A stretch of DNA of 42,189 nucleotides from Thiotrichaceae bacterium. Lineage in GTDB: Bacteria; Pseudomonadota; Gammaproteobacteria; Thiotrichales; Thiotrichaceae. How positions within the stretch are numbered: position 1 is the first letter of the stretch; each line of letters begins with the position of its first letter. This document shows positions 31,169 to 39,028 of this stretch, one piece after another. The notes below the pieces were generated by a model, which was not told the origin of the DNA, did no database searches, and saw only the letters and a program-made list of their open reading frames with translations. The stretch spans positions 1 to 42,189 of the forward strand of contig JALSLX010000116.1 in assembly GCA_026988095.1 (NCBI GenBank). Reading direction: 5' to 3'. The position numbers and the translations under genes were made by a program.

Positions 31169-32650
31169 CTATTGAAACAAATATCCCACAACAGTCAAAA
31201 CAATCGTGTATGGCAATGCCATAAATACCATCTTCCCATAACCTAAACGAATCGCAGGCGCTAGTGCTGAAGTTAGTAAGAATAAAAAGGCAGCTTGCCC
31301 ATTCGGTGTTGCGACACTTGGTAAATTTGTACCTGTGTTGATTGCTATAGCAAGTGTTTCAAAATGTTCACGTGAAATTGTTCCTGCATCAAAAGCTGCT
31401 TTCACCTCATTGATATAAACCGTCGCAACAAAAACATTATCACTAATAGCTGACAATATGCCATTAGCTAAGAAGAATGCTTTAGGCTGATCTTCTAGTG
31501 GTAAAGCAAGCACCCAGTTTACAACGGGGGTAAATAAATGTTGGTCGTGAATCATGCCAACGATGACAAAGAAAATGACCAATAGCGATACAAAAGGTAG
31601 TGACTCTTCGAATGCATGGCCGATGCGAGACTCTTCTGTAATACCTGTAAAAGCAGTTACTATGACTAAAAGCATTAGGCCTATAAGCCCTACCTCCATA
31701 ATATGGAAAGCCAAGCCAAATATAAGCATAACTGCACAGATGCCTTGAATGACAAGCGCGTATTTCTCTGTATCTGTACGATTCGCGTCTTCTTTTTCGA
31801 TATAGCCTTTTAGAATGTCTCTTACGTGCGGTTGTAGTTTAGCGCCATAACCAAAAGTACTTGTTAGCTCTACGGTAACCACTACCAATAAGCCTGCTAT
31901 TAGCGTTGGTATAGTGATGTGCGACATTTGTACTGCAAAATCTATAAAATTCCAGCCCAATTTTTCGCCTATTAATAGGTTTTGTGGCTCGCCCACTAGT
32001 GTCATTACACCGCCCAAAGCCGTACCTATTGCACCATGCATAACTAATGAACGTAAGAATGAACGAAATTCTTCTAAAGAATCACCCCCCATTTCTTTGC
32101 GGTCGAAAGTATCATTATCGTTATAATCAACACCGACAGAGGAATGTACCTTTTCGTATACGCCATATAGTGCAACAAATACGGTAATCAAAACGGCGGT
32201 AACAGTAAGTGCGTCTAGAAAGGCTGAAAGAAAGGCCGCGGAAAGTGAAAACATTAATGATAAGGCTATTTTATTTTCAACTTTTAATAGGATTTTACCG
32301 AAGATGAAAATCAAAAGTGGTTGCATGAAATAGATGAAGCTAACCATGAATACCAGTAGTAAAATCACCCCTAGATTTTGCTGAATTTCATTCCAAACAG
32401 TTTCTGGTGAGGTCAATCCTAGTATCAAGGCACCAATGGCTAGTAATCCACCAGACTGAAGGGGATAACATTTTAAGGCCATCGCTAATGAAAGAATAAA
32501 CATCGCGATAAATGCCCAGCCGACAACGGTATGCCCGCTATCACCTAATATTAACATTGCAGGGTAGCTCAAGGCTAAGAAGGCGATAATTGCTATTTTA
32601 AACCAGCTAGGACTTTTACCAAGAAAGCTGTTAAACGCTATTTGAAGCAT
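31169..32650 (-). CDS. nhaB: Na+/H+ antiporter NhaB
   Basis: A 493-residue polytopic antiporter. Strong NhaB signatures are the N-terminal FNSFLGKSPSWFKIAIIAFL, AMALKCYPLQSGGLLAIGA, AAFLSAFLDALTVTAV, GTALGGVMTLVGEPQNLLI and AINTGTNLPSVATPNGQAAF. It exports Na+ in exchange for protons at the inner membrane, fitting a marine or saline habitat. GGAG lies upstream of the start. It is downstream of moaC on the same strand, with a 75-base gap carrying a palindrome and possibly its own promoter, so co-transcription is uncertain. Confidence 0.96.
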   Translation of the reverse strand: MLQIAFNSFLGKSPSWFKIAIIAFLALSYPAMLILGDSGHTVVGWAFIAMFILSLAMALKCYPLQSGGLLAIGALILGLTSPETVWNEIQQNLGVILLLVFMVSFIYFMQPLLIFIFGKILLKVENKIALSLMFSLSAAFLSAFLDALTVTAVLITVFVALYGVYEKVHSSVGVDYNDNDTFDRKEMGGDSLEEFRSFLRSLVMHGAIGTALGGVMTLVGEPQNLLIGEKLGWNFIDFAVQMSHITIPTLIAGLLVVVTVELTSTFGYGAKLQPHVRDILKGYIEKEDANRTDTEKYALVIQGICAVMLIFGLAFHIMEVGLIGLMLLVIVTAFTGITEESRIGHAFEESLPFVSLLVIFFVIVGMIHDQHLFTPVVNWVLALPLEDQPKAFFLANGILSAISDNVFVATVYINEVKAAFDAGTISREHFETLAIAINTGTNLPSVATPNGQAAFLFLLTSALAPAIRLGYGKMVFMALPYTIVLTVVGYLFQ

Positions 32651-32695
32651 GATAGGTGTTTCTCCGGTTGGTGTGTTTGTTAGTTTTTTTATAGA

Positions 32696-32724
32696 AATGT
32701 TCTAATGCTATATAGTAGAACATT
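32696..32724. promoter_or_regulatory. Operator-like palindrome upstream of nhaB
   Basis: AATGTTCTA and TAGAACATT form a perfect 9-bp inverted repeat with an 11-base centre, about 50 bases upstream of the nhaB start. No T-run follows on either strand in a way that suggests a terminator. It may be a protein-binding site controlling nhaB or an mRNA hairpin. Confidence 0.4.
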
Positions 32725-32725
32725 A

Positions 32726-33220
32726 TCAAGTTTTCTCCGCCACCCAATCTCCTGATTTACCCCCGCTTTTTTTCAATAAACGCACATCGTTGATAGTCAT
32801 TCCTCGGTCAACTGCTTTGCACATATCATAAACTGTTAATAACGCGATTTGAGTCGCATTGAGTGCTTCCATTTCCACTCCTGTTTGTCCACTGACCTCA
32901 ACGGTTGATTGACAATAAACAGCGGGAGGACTCTCTTCAGTCTTTAGCTGAATATCAACATGGGTAATAGCTAGAGGATGGCAAAGAGGGATTAACTCAG
33001 CCGTTTTTTTAGTTGCCATAATCCCTGCAATACGAGCAATGCCTAAAACATCTCCCTTTTTATTATCGCCATCAATGATTTTTTGCAAAGTTTCAGGTTC
33101 CATAAAAATTCGCCCCTCTGTAACAGCGACACGTTTGGTAATTGCTTTGCTCCCCACATCCACCATGTGGGCATCACCTTGTTGATTAAAATGGGTTAGT
33201 TTGTTATTTGACTCGGTCAT
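32726..33220 (-). CDS. moaC: Cyclic pyranopterin monophosphate synthase MoaC
   Basis: A 164-residue MoaC beginning [20 protein letters not shown]. Family signatures are [33 protein letters not shown] and the C-terminal [25 protein letters not shown] with the catalytic lysine. It makes cPMP with MoaA in molybdenum-cofactor synthesis. The ORF track extends 24 codons further upstream to 33292, but that extension is unlike MoaC, so I chose the ATG at 33218-33220. It is divergent from comF. Confidence 0.95.
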   Translation of the reverse strand: MTESNNKLTHFNQQGDAHMVDVGSKAITKRVAVTEGRIFMEPETLQKIIDGDNKKGDVLGIARIAGIMATKKTAELIPLCHPLAITHVDIQLKTEESPPAVYCQSTVEVSGQTGVEMEALNATQIALLTVYDMCKAVDRGMTINDVRLLKKSGGKSGDWVAEKT

Positions 33221-33316
33221 TGAAATCTCTGTTTTTGAGGGATGAGCAATATAGTTTACTGTGACTATGTTAAAATCGCACTCTCTTTTCATATTAAGGT
33301 TTTTAAATAATAATCT

Positions 33317-34009
33317 ATGGTTTTTTTACATTCTTCTTGTGTGCTTTGTGGAGGTTCAGTGTCACGGTCAATTTCTTTATGTGAATCGTGTGAAGGAGAT
33401 TTCCCCATTTTAGCAAGTGCTTGTAAGCAATGCGGGTTACCATTATTTAAAGTAAGTGAGCATGATACAGTTTGTGGCGAATGCCTTAAAACCTCCTCTA
33501 TGATTGATTACACGCTGTGCTTGTTTCATTACCAAGCACCGCTCGACTTCTTAATTACTACGCTAAAATATAAACAACAATTATCCCATGCTGAAATTTT
33601 AGGGCAGTTGTTATTAACGCGGTTAAAACAAGAGAAAAAAGGTGAATTGCCCGAATGTATTATTCCCGTTCCTTTGCACAAAAGCAGATTAGTGAAACGT
33701 GGGTTTAATCAATCCATTGAAATAGCTCGCCCTGTAGCAAAAGCGCTTAAACTTACGATTGATACTAAGCTTGTGGAGCGAAACCGAAAAACATCAGCAC
33801 AAACAGATCTAAATGCATCGCAAAGAAGAAAAAATGTAAAAAATTGCTTTGAAATTAAGCTACAAAAAGCAATAAACTATGACCACGTGGTTATTGTTGA
33901 TGATGTAGTGACTACAGGGTCGACAATTAATGAGTTAGCAAAGCTATTAAAACAATCAGGTGTTAAAAAAGTAGGTGTTTGGGCAATTTCACGCGCTGTT
34001 TTGGCTTAA
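33317..34009 (+). CDS. comF: ComF/GntX-family phosphoribosyltransferase-like protein
   Basis: A 230-residue ComF family protein. The N-terminal zinc-binding region has CVLCGG, CESC, CKQCG and CGEC pairs (about 8-58). The C-terminal phosphoribosyltransferase domain carries [16 protein letters not shown] and the PRPP-binding loop [18 protein letters not shown]. ComF proteins support DNA uptake in naturally competent bacteria, while the enteric relative GntX has a different reported link, so the exact role here is open. Divergent from moaC and followed by palindrome copy C. Confidence 0.88.
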   Translation: MVFLHSSCVLCGGSVSRSISLCESCEGDFPILASACKQCGLPLFKVSEHDTVCGECLKTSSMIDYTLCLFHYQAPLDFLITTLKYKQQLSHAEILGQLLLTRLKQEKKGELPECIIPVPLHKSRLVKRGFNQSIEIARPVAKALKLTIDTKLVERNRKTSAQTDLNASQRRKNVKNCFEIKLQKAINYDHVVIVDDVVTTGSTINELAKLLKQSGVKKVGVWAISRAVLA

Positions 34010-34034
34010 TCCACGCGTTTTTAGCCCTTTTTTG

Positions 34035-34113
34035 TTACCCACCCCCCCCTCTTTTTCGCTGTTTTGTGTGAAAATATCACACAAAACAGCGAAAAAGAGG
34101 GGGGGGTGGGTAA
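34035..34113. repeat. C/G-run palindrome, copy C (perfect arms)
   Basis: Two perfect 37-base arms (34035-34071 and 34077-34113) flank a 5-base loop. The left arm starts TTACCCACCCCCCCCTCTTT with a run of eight C; the right arm is its exact reverse complement with eight G, ending GGGTGGGTAA. This is the best-preserved copy of the family and lies between comF and yicC. Confidence 0.95.
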
Positions 34114-34181
34114 TAAAACATATGATTTAAAGCTTATTATTAAAGAAATAATCTAAAAAATAATCAGGTGTAGGCATATTT

Positions 34182-35051
34182 ATGATTAAAAGCATGACCG
34201 CATTCGCTCGTAAAGATAAAAAAGTGGCTAAGGCAGAATTAAGTTGGGAAATTAGAACGGTTAATCACCGCCATTTGGATATAAGCTTGCATTTACCTAG
34301 TGCACTTATCGCTCACGAACATAAATTTAAAGAGGTTATTCGAAAAAAACTGGCTCGGGGTAGGGTTGAACTTAAATTAACCTTGCAAGAGTCAGAGAAC
34401 GAAAGCGTTGATGTAATTAATATCAACGAAGATATGGTCAAATCATTATTGAATGCTTGTAGTGAGATAAAACATCTTACTCATAAGTCAGCCACATTGT
34501 CAGCAATGGAAATATTGCAGTGGCCTGGGGTAATAGAAAAGAAAGAGGTCATCGCAGATGATCTCTTTAAGCCTGCTCAATCACTGTTAGAAAACGCATT
34601 GGGTGATTTGATTATCATGCGAGAAACTGAGGGTCGTCGTCTTTCCAAAATGATTCGTTCTCGTTGTGATGTCGTGGTTAAAATAGTTGAAAATGTGAAG
34701 TCTAGACGTATTGAAGTCATCAAACTATTACGAGAAAAGGTAATGGCTAAAATTTCAGAACTAGATGTAAACGTAGATGATAACCGACTCGAGCAAGAAT
34801 TGGTCTACCATGTACAACGCTTAGATGTTGATGAGGAGTTGGATCGCCTTGGCGCACATATCGAAGAAGTTAATGCAGTGCTTGCACATAGTGAACCTGT
34901 TGGTAGACGTTTAGATTTTTTAATGCAAGAGCTAAATCGTGAAGCCAATACTCTTGCATCAAAATCTAATGACGCTGAAACGACAAAATCAGCAGTTGAA
35001 TTAAAGGTATTAATAGAGCAAATGAGAGAGCAGTGCCTGAATATTGAATGA
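34182..35051 (+). CDS. yicC: YicC-family endoribonuclease
   Basis: A 289-residue YicC protein. The N-terminus MIKSMTAFARKDKKVAKAELSWEIRTVNHRHLDISLHLP and the C-terminal DUF1732 segment GRRLDFLMQELNREANTLASKS are the two family signatures. E. coli YicC has been linked to RNA cleavage and RyhB turnover, so an endoribonuclease role is inferred. The gene ends three bases before the end of the convergent DUF423 gene. Confidence 0.95.
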   Translation: MIKSMTAFARKDKKVAKAELSWEIRTVNHRHLDISLHLPSALIAHEHKFKEVIRKKLARGRVELKLTLQESENESVDVININEDMVKSLLNACSEIKHLTHKSATLSAMEILQWPGVIEKKEVIADDLFKPAQSLLENALGDLIIMRETEGRRLSKMIRSRCDVVVKIVENVKSRRIEVIKLLREKVMAKISELDVNVDDNRLEQELVYHVQRLDVDEELDRLGAHIEEVNAVLAHSEPVGRRLDFLMQELNREANTLASKSNDAETTKSAVELKVLIEQMREQCLNIE

Positions 35052-35054
35052 TGT

Positions 35055-35429
35055 TTATGTGTTTTTTATGGCATAAATCAGCAAGCAAACCCAACCAACG
35101 ATAAAGGCAAGCCCACCTATCGGCGTAATCATCCCAAACTTAGTAATTCCAGTGAGTGCATAAAGGTAAAGACTACCTGAAAATAATAAAATACCAATGG
35201 TAAAAGCAATGCCAGAATAATGAATTAGACTAGGAATGGCAGAAAGTTGAGAAACGATAATACCCAATATCATTAACGCCATGACATGATAAAACTGGTA
35301 TTCAACGCCAGTTTTATAACGCGATATAGCGTGTTCGGTTAAAGTGTTTTCAAGACCATGTGCGCCAAATGCGCCAATGATAACGGCGAGTAATCCAAAC
35401 AATGCACCGAGTGTTAAAAAGGTATTCAT
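35055..35429 (-). CDS. DUF423 (YgdD-like) inner-membrane protein
   Basis: A 124-residue membrane protein of the DUF423 / YgdD family with four predicted helices. Conserved stretches are FGAHGLENTLTEHAISRYKTGVEYQFYHVMALMILG and TPIGGLAFIVGWV. The family has no established function. The stop is three bases from yicC's stop, a tight convergent arrangement. It is divergent from the CbpA-like gene. Confidence 0.88.
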   Translation of the reverse strand: MNTFLTLGALFGLLAVIIGAFGAHGLENTLTEHAISRYKTGVEYQFYHVMALMILGIIVSQLSAIPSLIHYSGIAFTIGILLFSGSLYLYALTGITKFGMITPIGGLAFIVGWVCLLIYAIKNT

Positions 35430-35510
35430 ATCTTATCCAATTTAGCTTGATTTTAGCCGTTAAGATACCATGTTAAGAGCTAATTAAACCAATATTACAT
35501 TAGATGATTT

Positions 35511-36404
35511 ATGGACTACAAAGATTATTACAAGGTGCTGGGTGTCGATCGTGATATTAGTCAGGTAGATTTAAAAAAGACTTACCGCAAACTTGCACGT
35601 AAGTATCACCCAGATGTAAGTAAAGAAGCGAATGCCGAAGAGCGTTTCAAAGATGTAAACGAGGCGTATGAGGTACTGGGTGATGTAGAAAAGCGTGAAT
35701 CCTACGATAACCTAGGTGCAAATTGGCAAAATGGTCAAAACTTTAATCCTCCTCCAGGTTGGGAAGGTGGCTTTGATTCTAGCCAATTTGGTGGTGGTCA
35801 AGCAGGTGGCGGAGCAGGTTTCAGTGATTTCTTTGAATCAATGTTTGGTAGTGGTGGAGCAGGATTCCAGCAAGGTGGTTTTAATCAGCAGCAGCCACGC
35901 AGAAAGCCACCTGCAGAAGTCGTGATACTTACGGTTGATTTAGAAGATGTTTTTGCAGGTAATAATAAACGCGTTCGTTTGCCTAATGGTAAAACTATTG
36001 AGGTTAAAATTCCTCAAGGAATTGAGGAAGGTAAAAAAATTCGCCTTTCAGGTAAGGCAAGTAATGGTGGTGATTTACATCTTCAGATAAAAGTCAATAA
36101 GCATTCAATGTATCGATTTGATGGAAAGGATGTATATTTGGATTTGCCAATAGCACCATGGGAAGCTGCTTTAGGTGAAAGTATTACGATAGAGACTTTA
36201 GCTGGAAAACTGAAATTAAAAGTACCTGCTGATTCAAAGTCAGGAAAAAAAATGCGATTAAAAGGGCGAGGAATTCCCAAAAAAGGAGAGCTAACAGGAG
36301 ATCAATATGTTGTTTTGCAAATTGTTACACCTCCAGCTGATACAGATGATAAAAAAGACTTCTATGTGGATATGCAGAAGAAGTTTGACTGGAATCCACG
36401 ATAG
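35511..36404 (+). CDS. cbpA: CbpA-like DnaJ-domain protein (class II Hsp40)
   Basis: A 297-residue J protein. The J domain (about 3-68) has the HPD motif in KYHPDVSKE, then a Gly-rich linker (about 82-125) and two beta C-terminal domains ([39 protein letters not shown]). There is no zinc-finger domain, which separates it from dnaJ at 5070 and fits CbpA (co-chaperone and curved-DNA binder, often stationary-phase induced). A partial sigma-32-like pattern CTTGAT-N16-CCATGTTA lies upstream (35446-35475) but is weak. Confidence 0.88.
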   Translation: MDYKDYYKVLGVDRDISQVDLKKTYRKLARKYHPDVSKEANAEERFKDVNEAYEVLGDVEKRESYDNLGANWQNGQNFNPPPGWEGGFDSSQFGGGQAGGGAGFSDFFESMFGSGGAGFQQGGFNQQQPRRKPPAEVVILTVDLEDVFAGNNKRVRLPNGKTIEVKIPQGIEEGKKIRLSGKASNGGDLHLQIKVNKHSMYRFDGKDVYLDLPIAPWEAALGESITIETLAGKLKLKVPADSKSGKKMRLKGRGIPKKGELTGDQYVVLQIVTPPADTDDKKDFYVDMQKKFDWNPR

Positions 36405-36460
36405 GACTATAACAGTAGTATAGCGGGATGCAGTATACTGAGTTAAACAGGTTGGTTTAA

Positions 36461-37600
36461 ATGAAAGGCTTGAAAAATAATTTTTTAATTTTGATTGTTC
36501 TTATTTTTTATATGAGCCTCAATAACGTAGCATTTGCAAAACTACCTGCAGTAGTTAATGGTCAAGTATTACCTTCTTTAGCCGATATGCTTGAAAAAAT
36601 CACCCCAGCTGTTGTAAATATTTCAACTAAAGGCAGGGCAACAACTACAGATGTTAAAGACCCTGTTTATCGTCATTTTTTTGGTAATACATTACCCGCT
36701 AAAAAGAAAAAAGTTGTTGGTGCTGGCTCAGGAATTATCATCGATGCTCAGTATGGCTATATTGTAACAAATGCTCACGTTATAGATGATGCTGATAAAA
36801 TTATTGTTACTTTAAAAGATAAACGTCAGTTTTATGCGGTATTGGTAGGAAAAGATTTGAAAGCCGATGTTGCAGTCATTCGCATCCAGCCTGATAGGTT
36901 GGCAGAAATGCATATTGCAGACAGTACAAAAATTAGAGTGGGAGATTTTGTTGTAGCAATAGGAAATCCCTACGGTTTAGGTCAATCAGTTTCTTCTGGT
37001 ATTGTGAGCGCATTAGGTAGAACAGGTTTAGGGATAGAGGATTATGAAAACTTTATCCAAACAGATGCGTCTATAAATCCTGGAAATTCAGGTGGGGCCT
37101 TAGTAAATTTGCGTGGTGAACTTATTGGTATTAATACTGCAATTTTAGGTGGTAAAGGTGGCGGCAATGTAGGAATTGGTTTTGCTATTCCTTCCGATAT
37201 GATTATAAATATCAAAGATCAGCTTATCGAAAATGGCTTTGTTAAACGCGGTCAATTAGGTATTGAAATACAAGATTTAAGACCAGGCTTGGTGAAAGCA
37301 TTTAGCTTGCGAGATGGTCATGGAGCAATGATTTCAAGCGTGGTGCCACATTCTCCAGCAGATATTGCAGGAATTAAAGCAGGAGATGTGATTATAAAAG
37401 TTAATGGGTCAATGGTAACGAGCAGTTCAAATCTAAAAAGTTTGATTGGTAATCTGCGTATGGGTTCAAAAGTAGACTTGGAGTATATGCGAGATGGCAA
37501 GATGAATGAATCTAGTGCATTAATTGGCCTAGTGAAAGCTGAAAGATATGGCGTGAAACCGCGCTTAGCAAAACATAAAGGGGGTGAAACCGCAGAATAA
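36461..37600 (+). CDS. HtrA/DegQ-family periplasmic serine protease with one PDZ domain
   Basis: A 379-residue trypsin-like protease with a signal peptide (about 1-26, ending VAFA). The catalytic triad is His106 in TNAHVIDD, Asp136 in KADVAVIRI and Ser210 in NPGNSGGALVN. A single PDZ domain follows (about 265-355: GAMISSVVPHSPADIAGIKAGDVIIKVNG). Typical DegP and DegQ have two PDZ domains and 450 or more residues; with one PDZ it has the domain count of DegS, but its leader looks cleavable, so I avoid a definite symbol. It probably degrades misfolded envelope proteins. It occupies the side of the candidate sRNA where polA often lies in related genomes. Confidence 0.88.
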   Translation: MKGLKNNFLILIVLIFYMSLNNVAFAKLPAVVNGQVLPSLADMLEKITPAVVNISTKGRATTTDVKDPVYRHFFGNTLPAKKKKVVGAGSGIIIDAQYGYIVTNAHVIDDADKIIVTLKDKRQFYAVLVGKDLKADVAVIRIQPDRLAEMHIADSTKIRVGDFVVAIGNPYGLGQSVSSGIVSALGRTGLGIEDYENFIQTDASINPGNSGGALVNLRGELIGINTAILGGKGGGNVGIGFAIPSDMIINIKDQLIENGFVKRGQLGIEIQDLRPGLVKAFSLRDGHGAMISSVVPHSPADIAGIKAGDVIIKVNGSMVTSSSNLKSLIGNLRMGSKVDLEYMRDGKMNESSALIGLVKAERYGVKPRLAKHKGGETAE

Positions 37601-37699
37601 AGTTTAAGAACAGTACCAGTCATCTTTACTTAGCAAGGTTTTATCGTTCGCTAACTTGTAAGCTGGTAATAAATATGTTTTTATAGAGATACCAGTTAG

Positions 37700-37867
37700 G
37701 CAGAATTTATTTTGTTTAACTTAGTAATCCGCAGCAAGGGGATTTAAAACTTATGGACACTTAAGCCCGGTGTTCTTTATTTCTCTTGCGGAGCACAGGT
37801 TTGGTGTCCCCAATCCAGACCTGTTATTTTAACCCCGTCAGTGGTCTCCATTGAACGGGGTTTTTTT
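37700..37867 (+). ncRNA. Candidate structured small RNA at the Spot 42 / ErsA locus position
   Basis: This non-coding segment next to engB ends in a strong intrinsic terminator. Visible stems are TCCGCA (37728-37733) with TGCGGA (37787-37792); GGACAC (37755-37760) with GTGTTC (37770-37775); and ACAGGTTTGG (37795-37804) with CCAGACCTGT (37815-37824), whose loop TGTCCCCAAT is C-rich. GGACAC can pair instead with GTGTCC at 37804-37809. The terminator stem follows at 37831. In enterics and pseudomonads the spacer beside engB holds the sRNAs Spot 42 and ErsA in the same orientation relative to engB. The 5' end is uncertain and no convincing promoter was identified. Sequence homology to Spot 42 or ErsA is not claimed. 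Confidence 0.6.
37831..37867 (+). terminator. Intrinsic terminator of the candidate sRNA
   Basis: AACCCCGTCAGTGG pairs with CCATTGAACGGGGTT (one bulge, one G-U pair, TCTC loop), followed by an uninterrupted T-run. Confidence 0.9.
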
Positions 37868-37878
37868 ATGGTTGTTTG

Positions 37879-38044
37879 TTTAAGGAGAGACTGATTAAGT
37901 CGAATAGAATTCAGCGCAGAAAAATCTGTCAATATTTTCCACGAAGATCGGCGTAATAGTCACTCTATTACGCCGATCTTCGTGGAAAATAGCGGCTGAT
38001 TTGACAAGCTGAAAATAATTGGACTTGATCAGTTTCTCCTTAAA
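37879..38044. repeat. 166-base MITE-like element with nested inverted repeats (copy 2)
   Basis: Outer arms of 23 bases (37879-37901, TTTAAGGAGAGACTGATTAA..., and 38022-38044) match with two mismatches. At the centre are perfect 26-base arms (37934-37959 and 37965-37990) around a TCACT loop, with GTAATAG / CTATTAC at the tip. No open frame is inside. It has the build of a non-autonomous MITE and lies between the sRNA and engB. The outer arms recur at 7371-7419 and 38711-38780. Confidence 0.85.
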
Positions 38045-38056
38045 GGTAGCGGGTAA

Positions 38057-38683
38057 CTATTTTTCAGGAAGATTGTTTTTATAAGGTTGTGGCTCTAGCC
38101 AGATATCAAGCTGCTTATGTAAAGCTTCAACACCTACGCCTTTTAAGGCGGAAAACATCTGAACGCTTGTTTCATTTTTATATTTTTTTAATTGTTGCTG
38201 CGTTTTTAAAAGAGCACTTTTGGCTTGCCCATGTTTTAGTTTATCTGATTTATTTAATACTATATGAACCGCTAAATGGCGGGATTCTGCCCAGCTTAGC
38301 ATATTGATATCATGATCAAGCATAGGGCGGCGAATGTCCATTACAATGACTAAACCACGTAGAGTGAAACGTTGTGTGAGATATAACTCAATAAATTTTG
38401 CCCACTTTAATTTAACCTTTTCAGGCACTTTTGCATAACCATAACCGGGTAAATCAACTAAAAATTTATCTTCAGGAAGCGCAAAAAAATTAATCAATTG
38501 TGTGCGTCCCGGAGTCTTACTCGTACGTGCAAGACTCCTTTGTTGGCATAGTCGGTTTAAGGTGCTTGATTTACCCGAATTTGAACGCCCAGAAAATGCC
38601 ACTTCAAAACCACTTTCTGGGGGTAGAGTATCTGGGGTCGTCGCGCTTTGTAAAAAATGCGCCTGTTGATAAAAAGCACTCAT
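38057..38683 (-). CDS. engB: Ribosome-biogenesis GTP-binding protein EngB (YihA/YsxC)
   Basis: A 208-residue TRAFAC GTPase. G1 is GRSNSGKSS (32-40), G2 lies in KTPGRTQLINFF, G3 is DLPGYGYAKV and G4 is NKSDK. It is a conserved GTPase needed for large-subunit ribosome assembly in the bacteria studied. The start gives the family N-terminus (AHFLQSA). It is monocistronic on the minus strand and flanked on both sides by copies of the same MITE-like repeat. Confidence 0.97.
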   Translation of the reverse strand: MSAFYQQAHFLQSATTPDTLPPESGFEVAFSGRSNSGKSSTLNRLCQQRSLARTSKTPGRTQLINFFALPEDKFLVDLPGYGYAKVPEKVKLKWAKFIELYLTQRFTLRGLVIVMDIRRPMLDHDINMLSWAESRHLAVHIVLNKSDKLKHGQAKSALLKTQQQLKKYKNETSVQMFSALKGVGVEALHKQLDIWLEPQPYKNNLPEK

Positions 38684-39028
38684 AATAATGATCTCATTTA
38701 TTTGTTGTACTTAAGAACAAACTGATCAATTTCAATTAGCTTAAGTTTAGATATAATCGACTTAATCAGTCTTTTATTAAGGGGCATCTAAAATAGAAAT
38801 ATATTTTGTAGCTAAATGTGGAAAACTATTCTGGATATTATTCCCACTGGCTTAAGTCAGTAGAAGAACTATTTGACTTAAATCACTAAAAATTATCTCA
38901 CAAAATTACTTTCTCCTGCTACGGCTTCTATTCTTGGACAAACTCCTAGGCTCTATGGTATAAAACGCCACTGATTAGCTGTGGTATTAATTGGCGATGA
39001 AGTATACAAGGTATTTAGGAGTTTTTAG
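38684..39028. other. Intergenic region engB-cytochrome c4 (345 bases)
   Basis: It holds repeat copy 3 and then AT-rich sequence. A possible promoter for the cytochrome gene is TTGGAC (38934-38939) with TATAAA (38959-38964), but the 19-base spacer is long. A short palindrome CTGGCTTAAGTCAG lies near 38850. I see no open frame. Confidence 0.4.
38711..38780. repeat. MITE-like element, short copy (copy 3)
   Basis: The left arm TTAAGAACAAACTGATCAA and the right arm GACTTAATCAGTCTTTTATT-AA repeat the terminal motif TTAAGGAGAGACTGATTAAG of copy 2 with several substitutions. The centre is only about 28 bases. Copies 2 and 3 flank engB. Confidence 0.6.

Noticed and set aside
31169-32650. NhaD-type antiporter
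   Set aside because: Motifs such as AMALKCYPL, GEPQNLLI and NTGTNLPSVATPNGQAAF are those of NhaB.
33221-33292. N-terminal extension of moaC to 33292
   Set aside because: The extra 24 residues do not resemble MoaC; the downstream ATG gives a standard start.
34035-34113. CRISPR-like or tRNA-like interpretation of the palindromes
   Set aside because: Single hairpins at separate places without spacer arrays, and no tRNA cloverleaf or CCA-type end.
37700-37867. 6S RNA, tmRNA, 4.5S RNA or RNase P RNA
   Set aside because: No recognisable conserved core of any of these; only position and structure suggest an sRNA.
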